The position numbers and the translations under genes are program-made. The notes beneath the pieces are model-generated. The model saw nothing but the letters and a program-made list of their open reading frames with translations. It ran no database searches and was not told where the DNA came from. A stretch of 64,000 bases of DNA from Paenibacillus lupini (GTDB lineage: Bacteria; Bacillota; Bacilli; Paenibacillales; Paenibacillaceae). How positions within the stretch are numbered: the first letter of the stretch is position 1; each line of letters begins with the position of its first letter. Below are positions 1-9,000 of this stretch, piece by piece. The stretch covers positions 57,504 through 121,503 of the forward strand of contig NZ_JAASRW010000008.1 in the NCBI RefSeq assembly GCF_011761355.1, read 5' to 3'.

Positions 1-86
1 ACGAGGGTCTTATCTCACCCCGCACTCACCATTTCTCCGCATCTAACCACCTTTTGCCCATCAATAAGACCCTGACAGGGTCTTAT
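1..86. repeat. End of a periodic palindrome array (left window edge)
   Basis: A perfect 23-bp palindrome lies at 64-86, with 11-base arms ATAAGACCCTG and CAGGGTCTTAT around one central base. Positions 4-13 carry the right half (AGGGTCTTAT) of a preceding unit cut by the window start. The 50 bases between the two (14-63) match the 50-base spacer length of the arrays at 5478-5927 and 46550-47125, and the palindrome type is the one at 46978-47000. The array ends 20 bp beyond the degSU terminator hairpin. No coding potential is credible here. Confidence 0.8.
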
Positions 87-105
87 CCCCCAAAACACAA
101 AAAAA

Positions 106-126
106 TCCCGCGTCTACGACACGGGA
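106..126 (-). terminator. Intrinsic terminator of degS-degU
   Basis: On the minus strand a 9-bp stem (TCCCGTGTC with GACGCGGGA, one G-U pair) closes a GTA loop and is followed by seven T. It lies about 157 nt after the degU stop. The sequence between (127-282) shows no gene. Confidence 0.8.
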
Positions 127-282
127 CTCTATTATGTACCTGTAACCAGACCTGCTATGACTTTGGGCCGCCTGATGGCGGGCCGCTCTTCACCCAGTTT
201 CTGCCTCTCGCATGCAGCTTTGGTCTGCCCTCGATCGAGCCCCTCGCCTCCTGCGCGCTAGAGCCGCGCACCTAATGCCCGG

Positions 283-1011
283 CTACAGCGTTACCCAGCC
301 AAACTTGATGGATTGAATAACCGCTTGTGTACGGTCGTCAACCTCCATCTTTTGCAAAATGCTGCTTACATGGTTTTTAACTGTTTTTTCACTAATGAAC
401 AAATACTCACCAATCATTTTGTTACTTTTGCCCTCAGCCATGAGACGCAGTACTTCTGCCTCCCGGCGAGTCAGTGGATTGTCTTCACCTGCTACAAATT
501 TCACACCTGGTTCCATGCCTGCTGCAGCTCCGGAAATAACGCCCATGTCGTCCAAGTACGTCATACGGCGAAGTTGATTAATCAGCTTGCCTGTCACCTT
601 GGGATGGATATATGCATGACCGTTCACTACGGAACGAATCGCGTTGATAAGTGACTCTGCTTCCATATCCTTCAGCAAGTATCCGGTAGCCCCTTTGCGG
701 AGTGTCTCGAATACATAGCTTTCATCATCATGGATGGATAAGATAATAACCTTCACATCAGGAAAAATCGTCTTCAAACGCTCTGTCGTAACTACACCGT
801 TCTCGATAGGCATGTTGATATCCATGAGTACGATCTCTGGAATAGTGTGATTGCAGAATTCGAGTACTTGAATGCCGTCCCCACATTCCCCAATTACCTC
901 TAGATCGTCTTCCATGTTTAAGATCCGTTTAAGCCCCTCGCGGAAAAGTTGGTGATCGTCGGCTAACAATACTTTAATTTTTTGCTTTGTTCCCGGCGCT
1001 GCCTGGTTCAT
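283..1011 (-). CDS. degU: Two-component response regulator DegU
   Basis: DNA-binding response regulator of the NarL/FixJ family, cytoplasmic, phosphorylated by DegS. It controls exoenzymes, motility and competence in Bacillus. The receiver domain (residues 12-130) has the acidic pair at 18-19, the phospho-acceptor Asp64 in LMDINMP and the conserved Lys in LLKD near 117. The C-terminal LuxR-type helix-turn-helix (about 175-240) contains [19 protein letters not shown] and EKTVKNHV. Length 242 matches the family (Bacillus DegU 229). It starts 8 nt after the degS stop, with AAGGAG 11 nt upstream, so the two are cotranscribed. Between the domains sits a glycine/methionine-rich linker (about 150-172). 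Family and pairing with DegS are secure; the regulon here is not visible. Confidence 0.95.
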   Translation of the reverse strand: MNQAAPGTKQKIKVLLADDHQLFREGLKRILNMEDDLEVIGECGDGIQVLEFCNHTIPEIVLMDINMPIENGVVTTERLKTIFPDVKVIILSIHDDESYVFETLRKGATGYLLKDMEAESLINAIRSVVNGHAYIHPKVTGKLINQLRRMTYLDDMGVISGAAAGMEPGVKFVAGEDNPLTRREAEVLRLMAEGKSNKMIGEYLFISEKTVKNHVSSILQKMEVDDRTQAVIQSIKFGWVTL

Positions 1012-1019
1012 ACGTCATC

Positions 1020-2192
1020 TTACTCCTTTCTACTCTCTACTGAAATTGGGATATGAACTATAATCTTCGTCCCGTGTCCTATTTTTGAGTCGATTTCCAT
1101 CCTCCCTTCAAGAAGATCTACACGCTCACGCATGCCTATCAAGCCAAAATGGGAGTTATCCTGCGCATGGTTTTCCGTTTGTTCGCTCTGGAATCCAATA
1201 CCGTTATCCACGATAATAACCGTGACCGTCTCTGTCGAAAAAGCAACCTCCAGCGTGACAAAGGATGCTCTAGCATGCTTGTGCGCATTGGTAAACGCTT
1301 CCTGAACGAGCCGGTACACCGCAGCTTCCATGGCTGACGGCATTCTGACTTCTTTGCCGTTAAGCTCGAAGATCGTACGGATCTTCGTCTTATCCTCGAA
1401 ATCATGAGCGAACTTACGAAGTGCAGGTACAAGACCCAGATCATCCAGGGCCATCGGACGCAGATTGAAAATAATTTTACGAATCTCTTCCAATCCGGAA
1501 CGAACCTGCCCCTTCAAATCTACTAATTCGTCCTGCACCAACTGAAATTCCTTCTTCAGCAGCATTCTTTCTGCAATTTCCGTTCGAAGAACAATATTGG
1601 CAAGGGATTGAGCCGGCCCATCATGAATTTCTCGCGAAATCCGTTTCCGTTCTTCCTCTTGCGCGACGATGATCTTGAGTCCCATCATCTGTCTGTTCTT
1701 CGCTGTCTCCAAAATACGTGTTACCTGGTTCAGATCACCAGACAAGTATTGAAGGACAACATTAATCTGAGAGGCAATCGTCTCCGCCCGCTCAATAGAC
1801 TTCTCCACATTCCGGACCCGCTTCTGCAGATCATCGCGCCGCGTTTTCAAATACGCTTCCTTCTCGCGATAAACCATCAGGTCGAGCTGGATCTGTGTTG
1901 CTTTTTCATAGGCGGTTTTGATGTCCTCTTCTTTATATCGAACAAAATCCCGGCTGACTTCAGTCAGCCGGATACGGGCACGCCGATAGTCCTGTTCAAG
2001 CTGGTCAACTCTCTCAATCGTCGTTATCGTTTCCGCTAACACGATCTCAAGCTCCTGGCCAAGTGATTCAAGCTCCTGGCGCGCTGATTCGCATATTTCG
2101 TAAATTTGAAGTTTACTGTCCTCCATAACGGAGATCGCATTAGTAATTACTTTATTAATATCGACAATGTGCTGGTCCAAAACAATCGGCAA
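1020..2192 (-). CDS. degS: Sensor histidine kinase DegS
   Basis: Cytoplasmic sensor kinase that phosphorylates DegU. There is no membrane segment. The N-terminal 170 residues form the long DegS sensor coiled coil, including LTEVSRDF, then a HisKA_3 dimerisation domain with phospho-His190 in REIHDGPAQ, and an HATPase_c domain with the N box (EAFTNAHKHA), DNGIGF and GHGTKI. Length 390 is typical (Bacillus 385). The start is uncertain: TTG at 2192 has AAAGG directly against it, so initiation at the next in-frame TTG (2180) is possible. A long inverted repeat occupies the leader (2202-2248). The gene lies immediately upstream of degU and forms an operon with it. Confidence 0.93.
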   Translation of the reverse strand: MPIVLDQHIVDINKVITNAISVMEDSKLQIYEICESARQELESLGQELEIVLAETITTIERVDQLEQDYRRARIRLTEVSRDFVRYKEEDIKTAYEKATQIQLDLMVYREKEAYLKTRRDDLQKRVRNVEKSIERAETIASQINVVLQYLSGDLNQVTRILETAKNRQMMGLKIIVAQEEERKRISREIHDGPAQSLANIVLRTEIAERMLLKKEFQLVQDELVDLKGQVRSGLEEIRKIIFNLRPMALDDLGLVPALRKFAHDFEDKTKIRTIFELNGKEVRMPSAMEAAVYRLVQEAFTNAHKHARASFVTLEVAFSTETVTVIIVDNGIGFQSEQTENHAQDNSHFGLIGMRERVDLLEGRMEIDSKIGHGTKIIVHIPISVESRKE

Positions 2193-2201
2193 CCTTTCTC
2201 A

Positions 2202-2248
2202 AATTCTAAGAATATATAAGTTTCATCTTATAAATAGCGCTTAGAATT
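2202..2248. promoter_or_regulatory. Nested inverted repeat in the degS leader
   Basis: Perfect 9-bp arms AATTCTAAG (2202-2210) and CTTAGAATT (2240-2248) enclose a second inverted repeat, TATAAG (2215-2220) and CTTATA (2227-2232), around TTTCAT. It ends only 10 nt from the degS start, so it could be an operator or an RNA hairpin affecting translation. No clear sigma-A promoter was identified in 2193-2352. Confidence 0.45.
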
Positions 2249-2352
2249 CTCCGGATGAAATGCTCCCGCTACCAAAGTACGACAAGCAGTTTCACCTTGT
2301 AGAAGGCTATTCCCCCTTATCATAACACACATTTACAGCCGCTCGTCCACAC

Positions 2353-5070
2353 TTAATCGATGGCAATCTTTTTCGTCTTGCTGTCATAGGTGACCTTTAG
2401 ACCCAGCTTTTCAGAGAATAACCGGATCGGAATAAGCGTACGCCCATTCTTGATTATTGGGGCCACTTCGGTCTCGAAAAGCGCGCCATTGATATTCATT
2501 TCCTTTTTCCCGATTACCATTTCAAGCATTTTTGATCCATTAATTACCGTTACGCGATTGAGCTTATTGTCCCATTTTAAGGTAGCCCCCATCGCATCGG
2601 TTACAAAACGAATAGGTACATAAGTCGTACCACTTGTCTCGAAAGGCGCAACTTCCATAGCGATGGACTTGCCGTTAGACAAAGCGGCTTTCTTACCGAT
2701 CGTCATTTCAATATGACGAGCTGTTGGAGTCGTTGCTGACGCAGCATACTGAAGCTTAATGTTATCAATGCCTACTGTTCCCGTTGCTGCACGCTCGTCC
2801 TGCCCATCCGGTGTGGTTACCACATAAATGCGCTTCAGCTTAACAGGATAAGCCATGCCTTTAGCCGACAAGTCAGCTTTGACCGATTTCAAGCCGGACC
2901 AATCCAGCTGTTTTGCAAGATCAACCAAATGGACGGCGCCATTCGCATCGATGAACTCGGCACGCAGCCAGTTCAAGCTTTTATCCCCATATACATCCAC
3001 TGTCATGGAAATCGGTGAACCATCGATCGATTTGCCAGAGCTGCCATTGAACTGGGCATATACCGCTTTGGTACCGGTTCCGGCACTAAAGTCATAGGAA
3101 ATGCTCAATGCTTTCCCGGACGTTTGACCTGGCAGATCCGTCACAAGCTTCACACTTCCCGTTGTTGTAGCAGCAGGGGTCACTTGTGGGTTAATGGCGT
3201 AACCGACACTTTCGAAAGTCTCAAGCGTCTTCTCAGAGCCGCCTTGTGTGAACGGAATCATCGTTGGAAAACCATCGTAGCGTCCAATCGCATAACCCGT
3301 CTTCGTACCAGAGGTTACAGAACCAACTGTCAGGGTATCTCCGCTAGTCGCTGCTGTAAAGCCGATGAATTCCCATTTCAGCGAATCTCCGGACAATTTA
3401 TAGGTTTTGCCGTTTTTCAGCGTTATTTTGACAGGGATTGATACTGTTGCCCCTTTTGACAATAGACCAGCTGCCGTGTCGAGCTTCAGCTCGGCAATTT
3501 GATCCTGACCAATTACTTCAACCGGGTAACTGGCAGTAACTGCCCCGGATTTAACAGTAATCTTCGTTGAACCTGCCTTAGTAGCGGTAAACGTATTGCC
3601 GTTAAACGCGCCTATGCCAGCCGTAGAGCTGCTCCAAGTAGCGTTCGCCCCGTCTACTGTATAAGGGTTGTAGTAGCTGTCATAGCCTTTTATAGAGAAG
3701 CTGGTGCTTTGTCCAATAAAGAGCACGTTAGAGCCGCTGACCGTAATCCCCTTCAGATTGCCTTGCGGTGCAGTTGTGAACACCCCAATCGAATTGGAAA
3801 TGCTGCGCTGCGTCGTATCATATTGTGTCGAATGCGCTAGGCGAAGTGATGTTTCCCCGAGCGGACGCTCAATCATTGTTGTTGAACCGCCGCCATCAAG
3901 GTTGATCCCTTTATAAACACCAAGCTTCACCATGACCTGCTGCAGTTCTTTTAGGTTCAGGCCTGTGCTATCGCCGTAGTCTTCGCTTGTAATCAGGTAG
4001 ACCTTCGTACCGTCCTTCGAGTAGCCTACTGCCGAACGGGATACGTAGGAAGAGCCGCTTACGCCTGTAATATCACGGGAGAATGTCGCAGCCGCGCCGT
4101 TATTGACGAGTATCGTATGTCCGCCTACCAGCATTTCAAAGCTTGTAGGATCAACCTTTTGACCAGATGTCTGAGACACGAGTGAGTAATCTGACGTTAC
4201 GGCTTGGCCGACTTGTAGATGCTCCATGATGTATTTCGCAGCAGTACCGTGGCCACGAAGGATATATCCGTCTGCCGGAATAGTTCCTGTTAGCGGCTTA
4301 CCGTCCGAAATTTGCTGAACGACTCCGTTAACGACCAATGCTTCCGTTGGCGTCGCAGAAGAGTTCTTAGGACGCTCTGCACCGCCCCAAGCGCTATTGT
4401 AGATATAGAGAGTATTAGCGTGACTGTAGTTCGATGTACCGCCTTCAGGCATATAGGCTGACTGATTGAGACCAGCCAAGACAAAGCTTGAGCCGTCTGC
4501 AGACGTAACCTTCCCGTCAAAAGTGTAGCTGTCGATGACTGGCTTACGATCTTTGGTCACCGCAAAAGCGTACATGCCCTTGATTTGCATCGGGCTTGTC
4601 ATCAGCGTTCCGCTGGTTACCTGCGCGCCCATTGGCGAGCCTTCGGTCGTTGTTACGAAAACATCGGCGTTAATACCTGCGACAGCGCCGTTTTCTTTGG
4701 TCATATTCATAACCGTATTCAGTTTACCTACGGTATTATTTTTGCCGCTCATGACGTTCACATTCACATACGGATTAGATAGATCTACTTCGATGACATG
4801 GACATTCGCTTGTGCTGCTTTGCCGCTGCGTGTCGTTTTCCACAAATAGTCCATACGTTGTGCGCCTGCCGTAATATACGACTGTTGAAGAAGCTTAAGG
4901 GATGGTTCTGCAGTAGCAGCTGCCACAGTTCCGATCTGCAATGGGTTCCATTCAAAAGAAAGTGCTGACGAGACTGGTTGTGAGAGCAGTGTACCACCGA
5001 TAACTACAACTGCAATTTTTTTACCCAAGCTTCCCGTCTGACGGACATTGTTGTTACGTACCTTACTCAT
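2353..5070 (-). CDS. Secreted phosphodiester-glycosidase-family protein with stalk domain
   Basis: Exported multidomain protein of 905 residues. A basic N-terminus and hydrophobic segment (about 17-37) form a signal peptide. Residues about 95-440 resemble the NAGPA/phosphodiester glycosidase domain, with GINADVF and the glycine-rich NLDGGGSTTM motif near 390. An Ig-like BIG2 domain follows (about 443-520), then a beta-rich, carbohydrate-binding-like region (about 640-785). The end carries two copper-amine-oxidase-N (stalk) units, recognisable by YVPIRFV and LIPIRLF. The family removes GlcNAc caps or cleaves sugar phosphodiesters; the substrate here, perhaps a wall polymer, is inferred. TAGGAG lies 10 nt upstream of the ATG, and a TATAAT -10 box at 5105-5110 lacks a good -35. 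No terminator was found downstream. Confidence 0.8.
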   Translation of the reverse strand: MSKVRNNNVRQTGSLGKKIAVVVIGGTLLSQPVSSALSFEWNPLQIGTVAAATAEPSLKLLQQSYITAGAQRMDYLWKTTRSGKAAQANVHVIEVDLSNPYVNVNVMSGKNNTVGKLNTVMNMTKENGAVAGINADVFVTTTEGSPMGAQVTSGTLMTSPMQIKGMYAFAVTKDRKPVIDSYTFDGKVTSADGSSFVLAGLNQSAYMPEGGTSNYSHANTLYIYNSAWGGAERPKNSSATPTEALVVNGVVQQISDGKPLTGTIPADGYILRGHGTAAKYIMEHLQVGQAVTSDYSLVSQTSGQKVDPTSFEMLVGGHTILVNNGAAATFSRDITGVSGSSYVSRSAVGYSKDGTKVYLITSEDYGDSTGLNLKELQQVMVKLGVYKGINLDGGGSTTMIERPLGETSLRLAHSTQYDTTQRSISNSIGVFTTAPQGNLKGITVSGSNVLFIGQSTSFSIKGYDSYYNPYTVDGANATWSSSTAGIGAFNGNTFTATKAGSTKITVKSGAVTASYPVEVIGQDQIAELKLDTAAGLLSKGATVSIPVKITLKNGKTYKLSGDSLKWEFIGFTAATSGDTLTVGSVTSGTKTGYAIGRYDGFPTMIPFTQGGSEKTLETFESVGYAINPQVTPAATTTGSVKLVTDLPGQTSGKALSISYDFSAGTGTKAVYAQFNGSSGKSIDGSPISMTVDVYGDKSLNWLRAEFIDANGAVHLVDLAKQLDWSGLKSVKADLSAKGMAYPVKLKRIYVVTTPDGQDERAATGTVGIDNIKLQYAASATTPTARHIEMTIGKKAALSNGKSIAMEVAPFETSGTTYVPIRFVTDAMGATLKWDNKLNRVTVINGSKMLEMVIGKKEMNINGALFETEVAPIIKNGRTLIPIRLFSEKLGLKVTYDSKTKKIAID

Positions 5071-5170
5071 TGTATAGCAACTCTCCTAATCTATTAATCT
5101 ACTCATTATAGACTACTCGAGAGTCGGAAAAGTTCCGTCTATAAAAAATTCTTAATAATTGGGGTGTGTA

Positions 5171-5409
5171 GTGCTGGGCGGATGAATGGTAGAGGGGGAA
5201 AGGCAGGGCTGCGAGGAAAGGTCATTCTTCCGATCGCTGTTGCAGCTGAATTCTTTGAATTTTTTAACGATGTTATCGTTAGAATTCAGCTGCAAAGGCG
5301 AACGCTTAAAAGCTTTCTGAAAGAAAGCTACATCGGAAGCATATGCTGCTTCTCCAGAATGACCTTCCCTCTCCGCCCCTTCTTGCCCCCGCCTCCCATC
5401 CGCCAGCAC
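5171..5409. repeat. 239-bp imperfect inverted repeat with nested hairpins
   Basis: Outer arms GTGCTGGGCGGATG (from 5171) and CATCCGCCAGCAC (to 5409) pair with a one-base bulge. Further in, AAGGTCATTCT pairs with AGAATGACCTT and CTTCCGAT with ATCGGAAG. A perfect 15-bp pair TTGCAGCTGAATTCT / AGAATTCAGCTGCAA encloses the small hairpin AACGAT-GTT-ATCGTT. No open reading frame in it is credible. It looks like a MITE-like or structured element between the SLH protein gene and the glycosidase gene. Confidence 0.6.
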
Positions 5410-5433
5410 CTGGGGGGTGCACAAAAAGAAGTA

Positions 5434-5466
5434 GGTCATCGCGTGGGCTCATGCCCACTGATGACC
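5434..5466. repeat. Left flanking hairpin of the palindrome array
   Basis: GGTCATC at 5434-5440 pairs with GATGACC at 5460-5466, and an inner GTGGGC-TCAT-GCCCAC stem continues the helix. The 14-mer GCCCACTGATGACC (5453-5466) recurs exactly at 5966-5979, so related structures bracket the array. Confidence 0.6.
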
Positions 5467-5477
5467 GAACTACCTTG

Positions 5478-5927
5478 TTAAGGGCCTTTAGGGACCTTAA
5501 CTGCGAGAAATGCATAGCTAGTTCGACGGTTAAGGTCCCTGAGGAACCTTAACGTAACTGAGTGAGTAAATATGAGCGTCGATTTGGACTCGTGCATGGG
5601 TGTTAAGGTCCCTTAGGGACCTTAAGTGCTAGATAAGCATAGCTCGTTGAGCGGTTAAGGTCCCTCGGGGACCTTAAAGTAACTGAATGAGTAAATTCGA
5701 GCGTCGATTTGGACTAGTGCGTTGGTGTTAAGGTCCCAAAGGGACCTTAAGTGCGAGAAGAGCTTCGCTAGTTCGATGGTTAAGGTCCCTCGGGGACCTT
5801 AAAGTAACTGAGTGAGTAAATATGAGCGTCGATTTGGACTAGTGCGTGGGAGTTAAGGTCCCTCTGGGATCCTAACTGCGAGAAGAGCATGGCTAGTTGG
5901 CTGGTTAAGGTCCCTTCGGGACCTTAA
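5478..5927. repeat. Periodic array of eight 23-bp palindromes (125-bp period)
   Basis: Palindromes start at 5478, 5530, 5603, 5655, 5728, 5780, 5853 and 5905. Each is 23 bp with arms close to TTAAGGTCCCT and AGGGACCTTAA and one variable central base. Start-to-start distances alternate exactly 52, 73, 52, 73, 52, 73, 52, giving spacers of 29 and 50 bases. In this array the spacers are themselves similar between units (the 50-base spacer keeps GAGCGTCGATTTGGACT), so it is also a tandem repeat. It lies 68 bp beyond the terminator of the upstream SLH gene. There is no protein-coding content. Confidence 0.92.
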
Positions 5928-5935
5928 CCAGCCTG

Positions 5936-5979
5936 GATCATCTTGTATTCGGTAGTCCTACTACCGCCCACTGATGACC
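5936..5979. repeat. Right flanking hairpin of the palindrome array
   Basis: GGATCATC near 5936 can pair with GATGACC at 5973-5979, and an inner CGGTAG-TCCTA-CTACCG hairpin lies within. It shares the 14-mer GCCCACTGATGACC with the left flank (5453-5466). Confidence 0.5.
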
Positions 5980-5994
5980 TGCAGAAACTAAACA

Positions 5995-6035
5995 AAAGCC
6001 CCTGCTCAGCGACCATGTCGCTGAGCAGGGGCTTT
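5995..6035 (-). terminator. Strong intrinsic terminator of the giant SLH/Ig protein gene
   Basis: A perfect 19-bp stem (5995-6013 with 6017-6035) with a 3-nt loop lies 12 nt after the stop of the gene at 6048. On the minus strand it is followed by a short T-rich tract. Confidence 0.88.
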
Positions 6036-6047
6036 CTAGTAAGGGAG

Positions 6048-9000
6048 TTACTCTAACAGATTTACATACTCTAGCAGACGTTTGATCATTACGATTGCCT
6101 CGGCGCGAGTCGCGTTTTTGGTCGGGCCGAAGGTGGTTGCGGTCTGGCCGGTGATGACGCCGATGTATACGGCTTTGGCCAGATCGGTCTTTGCCCAGGA
6201 TGCCACTTTGGTGCGGTCACTGAATTTCGACAAATACGATGATTCGGATGACGGCAGAGAAATGGTCACCGCCGCTGCTTTTGCCGCACGGGACATCATG
6301 ACCGCCATCTCTTGACGTGTAATCGGGCTGTTTGGCTTAAAGGTACCGTCGGTATTACCTGTTACGATTCCCGCTTTGGACGCTGCTCCGATGTAAGAAG
6401 CCGTCACCGTCCCTGCTGTTACGTCCTTATACTTCGCCGCGTCGCTCCGGCTGCCGGACAGTCCTAGTCCACGTACGATATAAGAAGCGAACTCTGCCCG
6501 GGTAATCGAGCTTTGCGGATCAAACTTCGTTGTTGATCCTGACCGACCTTCTATAATGAACTTGTTTGCCAGCATTTTGATCGTGGACCCCGCCCAATGC
6601 GAGCTGATATCCGTAAACTTCGAAGAGCCGCTGACTAGAGCATAGGCACTGTTACCTTTCCGCTTGAACGATACAACCGTCGAACCGTTGCTGGTCGAGA
6701 AGGTCGTTGGCACATATGACAGCTTGCCGGTTTGCGGATCCAGCCAGACAACTGCGCTGTTCGTTGCATTAATAGAAGTAGTCGATTCGAAGCTGCGTTT
6801 TACGTAACCGCCGAATTCAGGAATTGTTACCTGATTATTTCCATTCACAACGGATGCTTCGAACACAACAGGTGTCGACAACAATGATGCCCCTGCCTTG
6901 CTGATCGCCGAGGTTAAAGAGCTGGTCATTGAAGTATTGCCTCTTTCCATCTCAACCAGCAAGTTCCCTGTTGTGTAGCTTGAACCAACTAAGGAAGCTA
7001 AATTTTTGAACACTAATGCATTTAATGGAATCTCATAGACAAGCGTCCCGTACTGCACGGCAAATGATGCGCTTGAACTTAAGCGATACGCACTTTCTAA
7101 AGCTGTGAGTGGAACAGCAACAATGCCTGCCCTCTCTGAGCTTGGAACTTCAAACACGACACGCAGATTGCTGATTCCGGCTCCCTTACCTGCTGTATAG
7201 GCTGTCGTCAGCTTATCTGCCGATACGGTATACCGTGAGGTGCTGTATCCCCCTGGAGAGATATCCGAGGTCGTTGTGGCCATAGAAGCCGTAAGTCCGA
7301 TGCCGCCCCCATCTGCTTCCTCATAATTGCCTGGCAAAGAATCGATAAGAGTCGTTTGGTTCGCTACAGTAACATTCGTGAAGCTATCAATGATACTGCC
7401 GTCTGTGGTACGTAAGCTATTTGATGATGTTGCATAATAAGTAATGGTAACTGCATCGCCCACACTAGGCGCTCTTGATAGGGTCAATACAACCGTATTG
7501 CCGCTAATCGTTACATTGGTCGCCGGGTCGGACGAATTATCTACTTTAACAGCGAAATAAGCGGATGAAGGAACATAAGACGTGTTGAGTGTTTTCCAGA
7601 AGGACAAAGTCAGCTTGGTTCCTTTTGCAACTGCTCCATATAATCCATTATCCGTAATTGGCGCATTCGCTACTGATGCCAATACATTGCTGAACGCAGC
7701 CGCCTCATTACCTGCTAAATCGACTAAAGACGTATATAACTTCGAGTAGGAAACTCTAACTGTCGAACCTGATGAAATTTCAGGGCTTACCGTCAGGAAT
7801 ACCTGAGCACCCGAAACCGATACTTGCGTTACGTTACGAACTGAATTATTAACAACAACACTGTATTGTCCAGTTGATGGCCTTCTGGAGGAATCCAGCG
7901 TTTTATTGTAAGTAATGATAATAGATGATCCATAAGCTTCAATCGATTGATAAGCTGGTACCGATGTATCAACCGAATTTGTAAGAGAATAGCCGCTGAA
8001 GTTGTTTACTTTATTACCTGACGGATCCTGCACCGGATAAGAACCAGCTGTATACGATACACTCACATAGGAACCGGAATCAATCGAGGCATTAATAGCG
8101 ATAATCACTTTGTTGCCTGAACTGTATACAGAAGTTGGCGTGTAGTAACTGCCCCCAACGTAGACACTGAACTGCGAATAGGCGTAACTGCTGAGCGCAG
8201 CCAGATTTTCCGAGAAGATCAAGGTCACGATACCGCCTGCAGCCGTACCACCGGTCAAATAAGGCTTAGTGACATCCACTGCCGTTGTAACCGTCTGCGA
8301 AGATAGACTCAAAGCTTGATTACCTGAGAGGTCACGAATACCCAAAGTTGCTGTGGATGGCTTCGTGTAGGAAAGCTTCACCTGCTGTCCATCTACAATG
8401 GTACTAGACACGGATAACGTAACTGTGGATCCAGATACCGAAATCCCATTAACGGAGCGGTAAGCCCCATCCACTGTAATATAGAAGCTGCCTGCCGTTG
8501 GAATCGAATTCTCCATAAGGCCCTCATTATAGGTCATCACAATGGTTGACCCATTGGCTTCGAGCTTCGAGACAGTCGGAGCCGCTGTATCGCCGCCAAG
8601 AGTCTTGAATGTCCATTGATACTCATTCTGAATCCCGTTAAAAGCATTTCCCGCGAGATCTGTCACGGCGTTCGGATCGATAACCGCATAATATACGACA
8701 TTTGCCTGCAGCTCTTGATTCGGCGAAATGATCAGCTTCTTGTTATTTTGCGGATCAACACTTACCGATGTTCCGATCTGCTGAGGATTGCAAATACCAC
8801 TTGTGCTGCTCACACATTGAAGGGTAATCTGCCCGCTGCCAGGTTGAACAGCTTCGCTGAACGTAGCCGATAACGTCGCTTTCGTATCAACTGAAATGGC
8901 ATTATTAGCAGGAGAAGTCGCCGCCAAGGTCGGCTTCACATTATCTTGCGTAACCGTGAATCTCCAGCTTGATGAGCTTGTTAATCCGTCAAAATACAAT

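Noticed and set aside
54-275. 73-codon plus-strand frame
   Set aside because: It spans an array palindrome and the degSU terminator, has no ribosome binding site and has an atypical composition.
5478-5927. CRISPR array
   Set aside because: The repeats are palindromes of 23 bp with two alternating fixed spacer lengths, and the spacers are similar to each other rather than unique. No cas gene is present.
5453-5979. The 14-bp direct repeat as a target-site duplication of a transposon
   Set aside because: Both copies form the 3' side of similar GGTCATC/GATGACC hairpins, so they are better read as paired flanking structures. No transposase is present.
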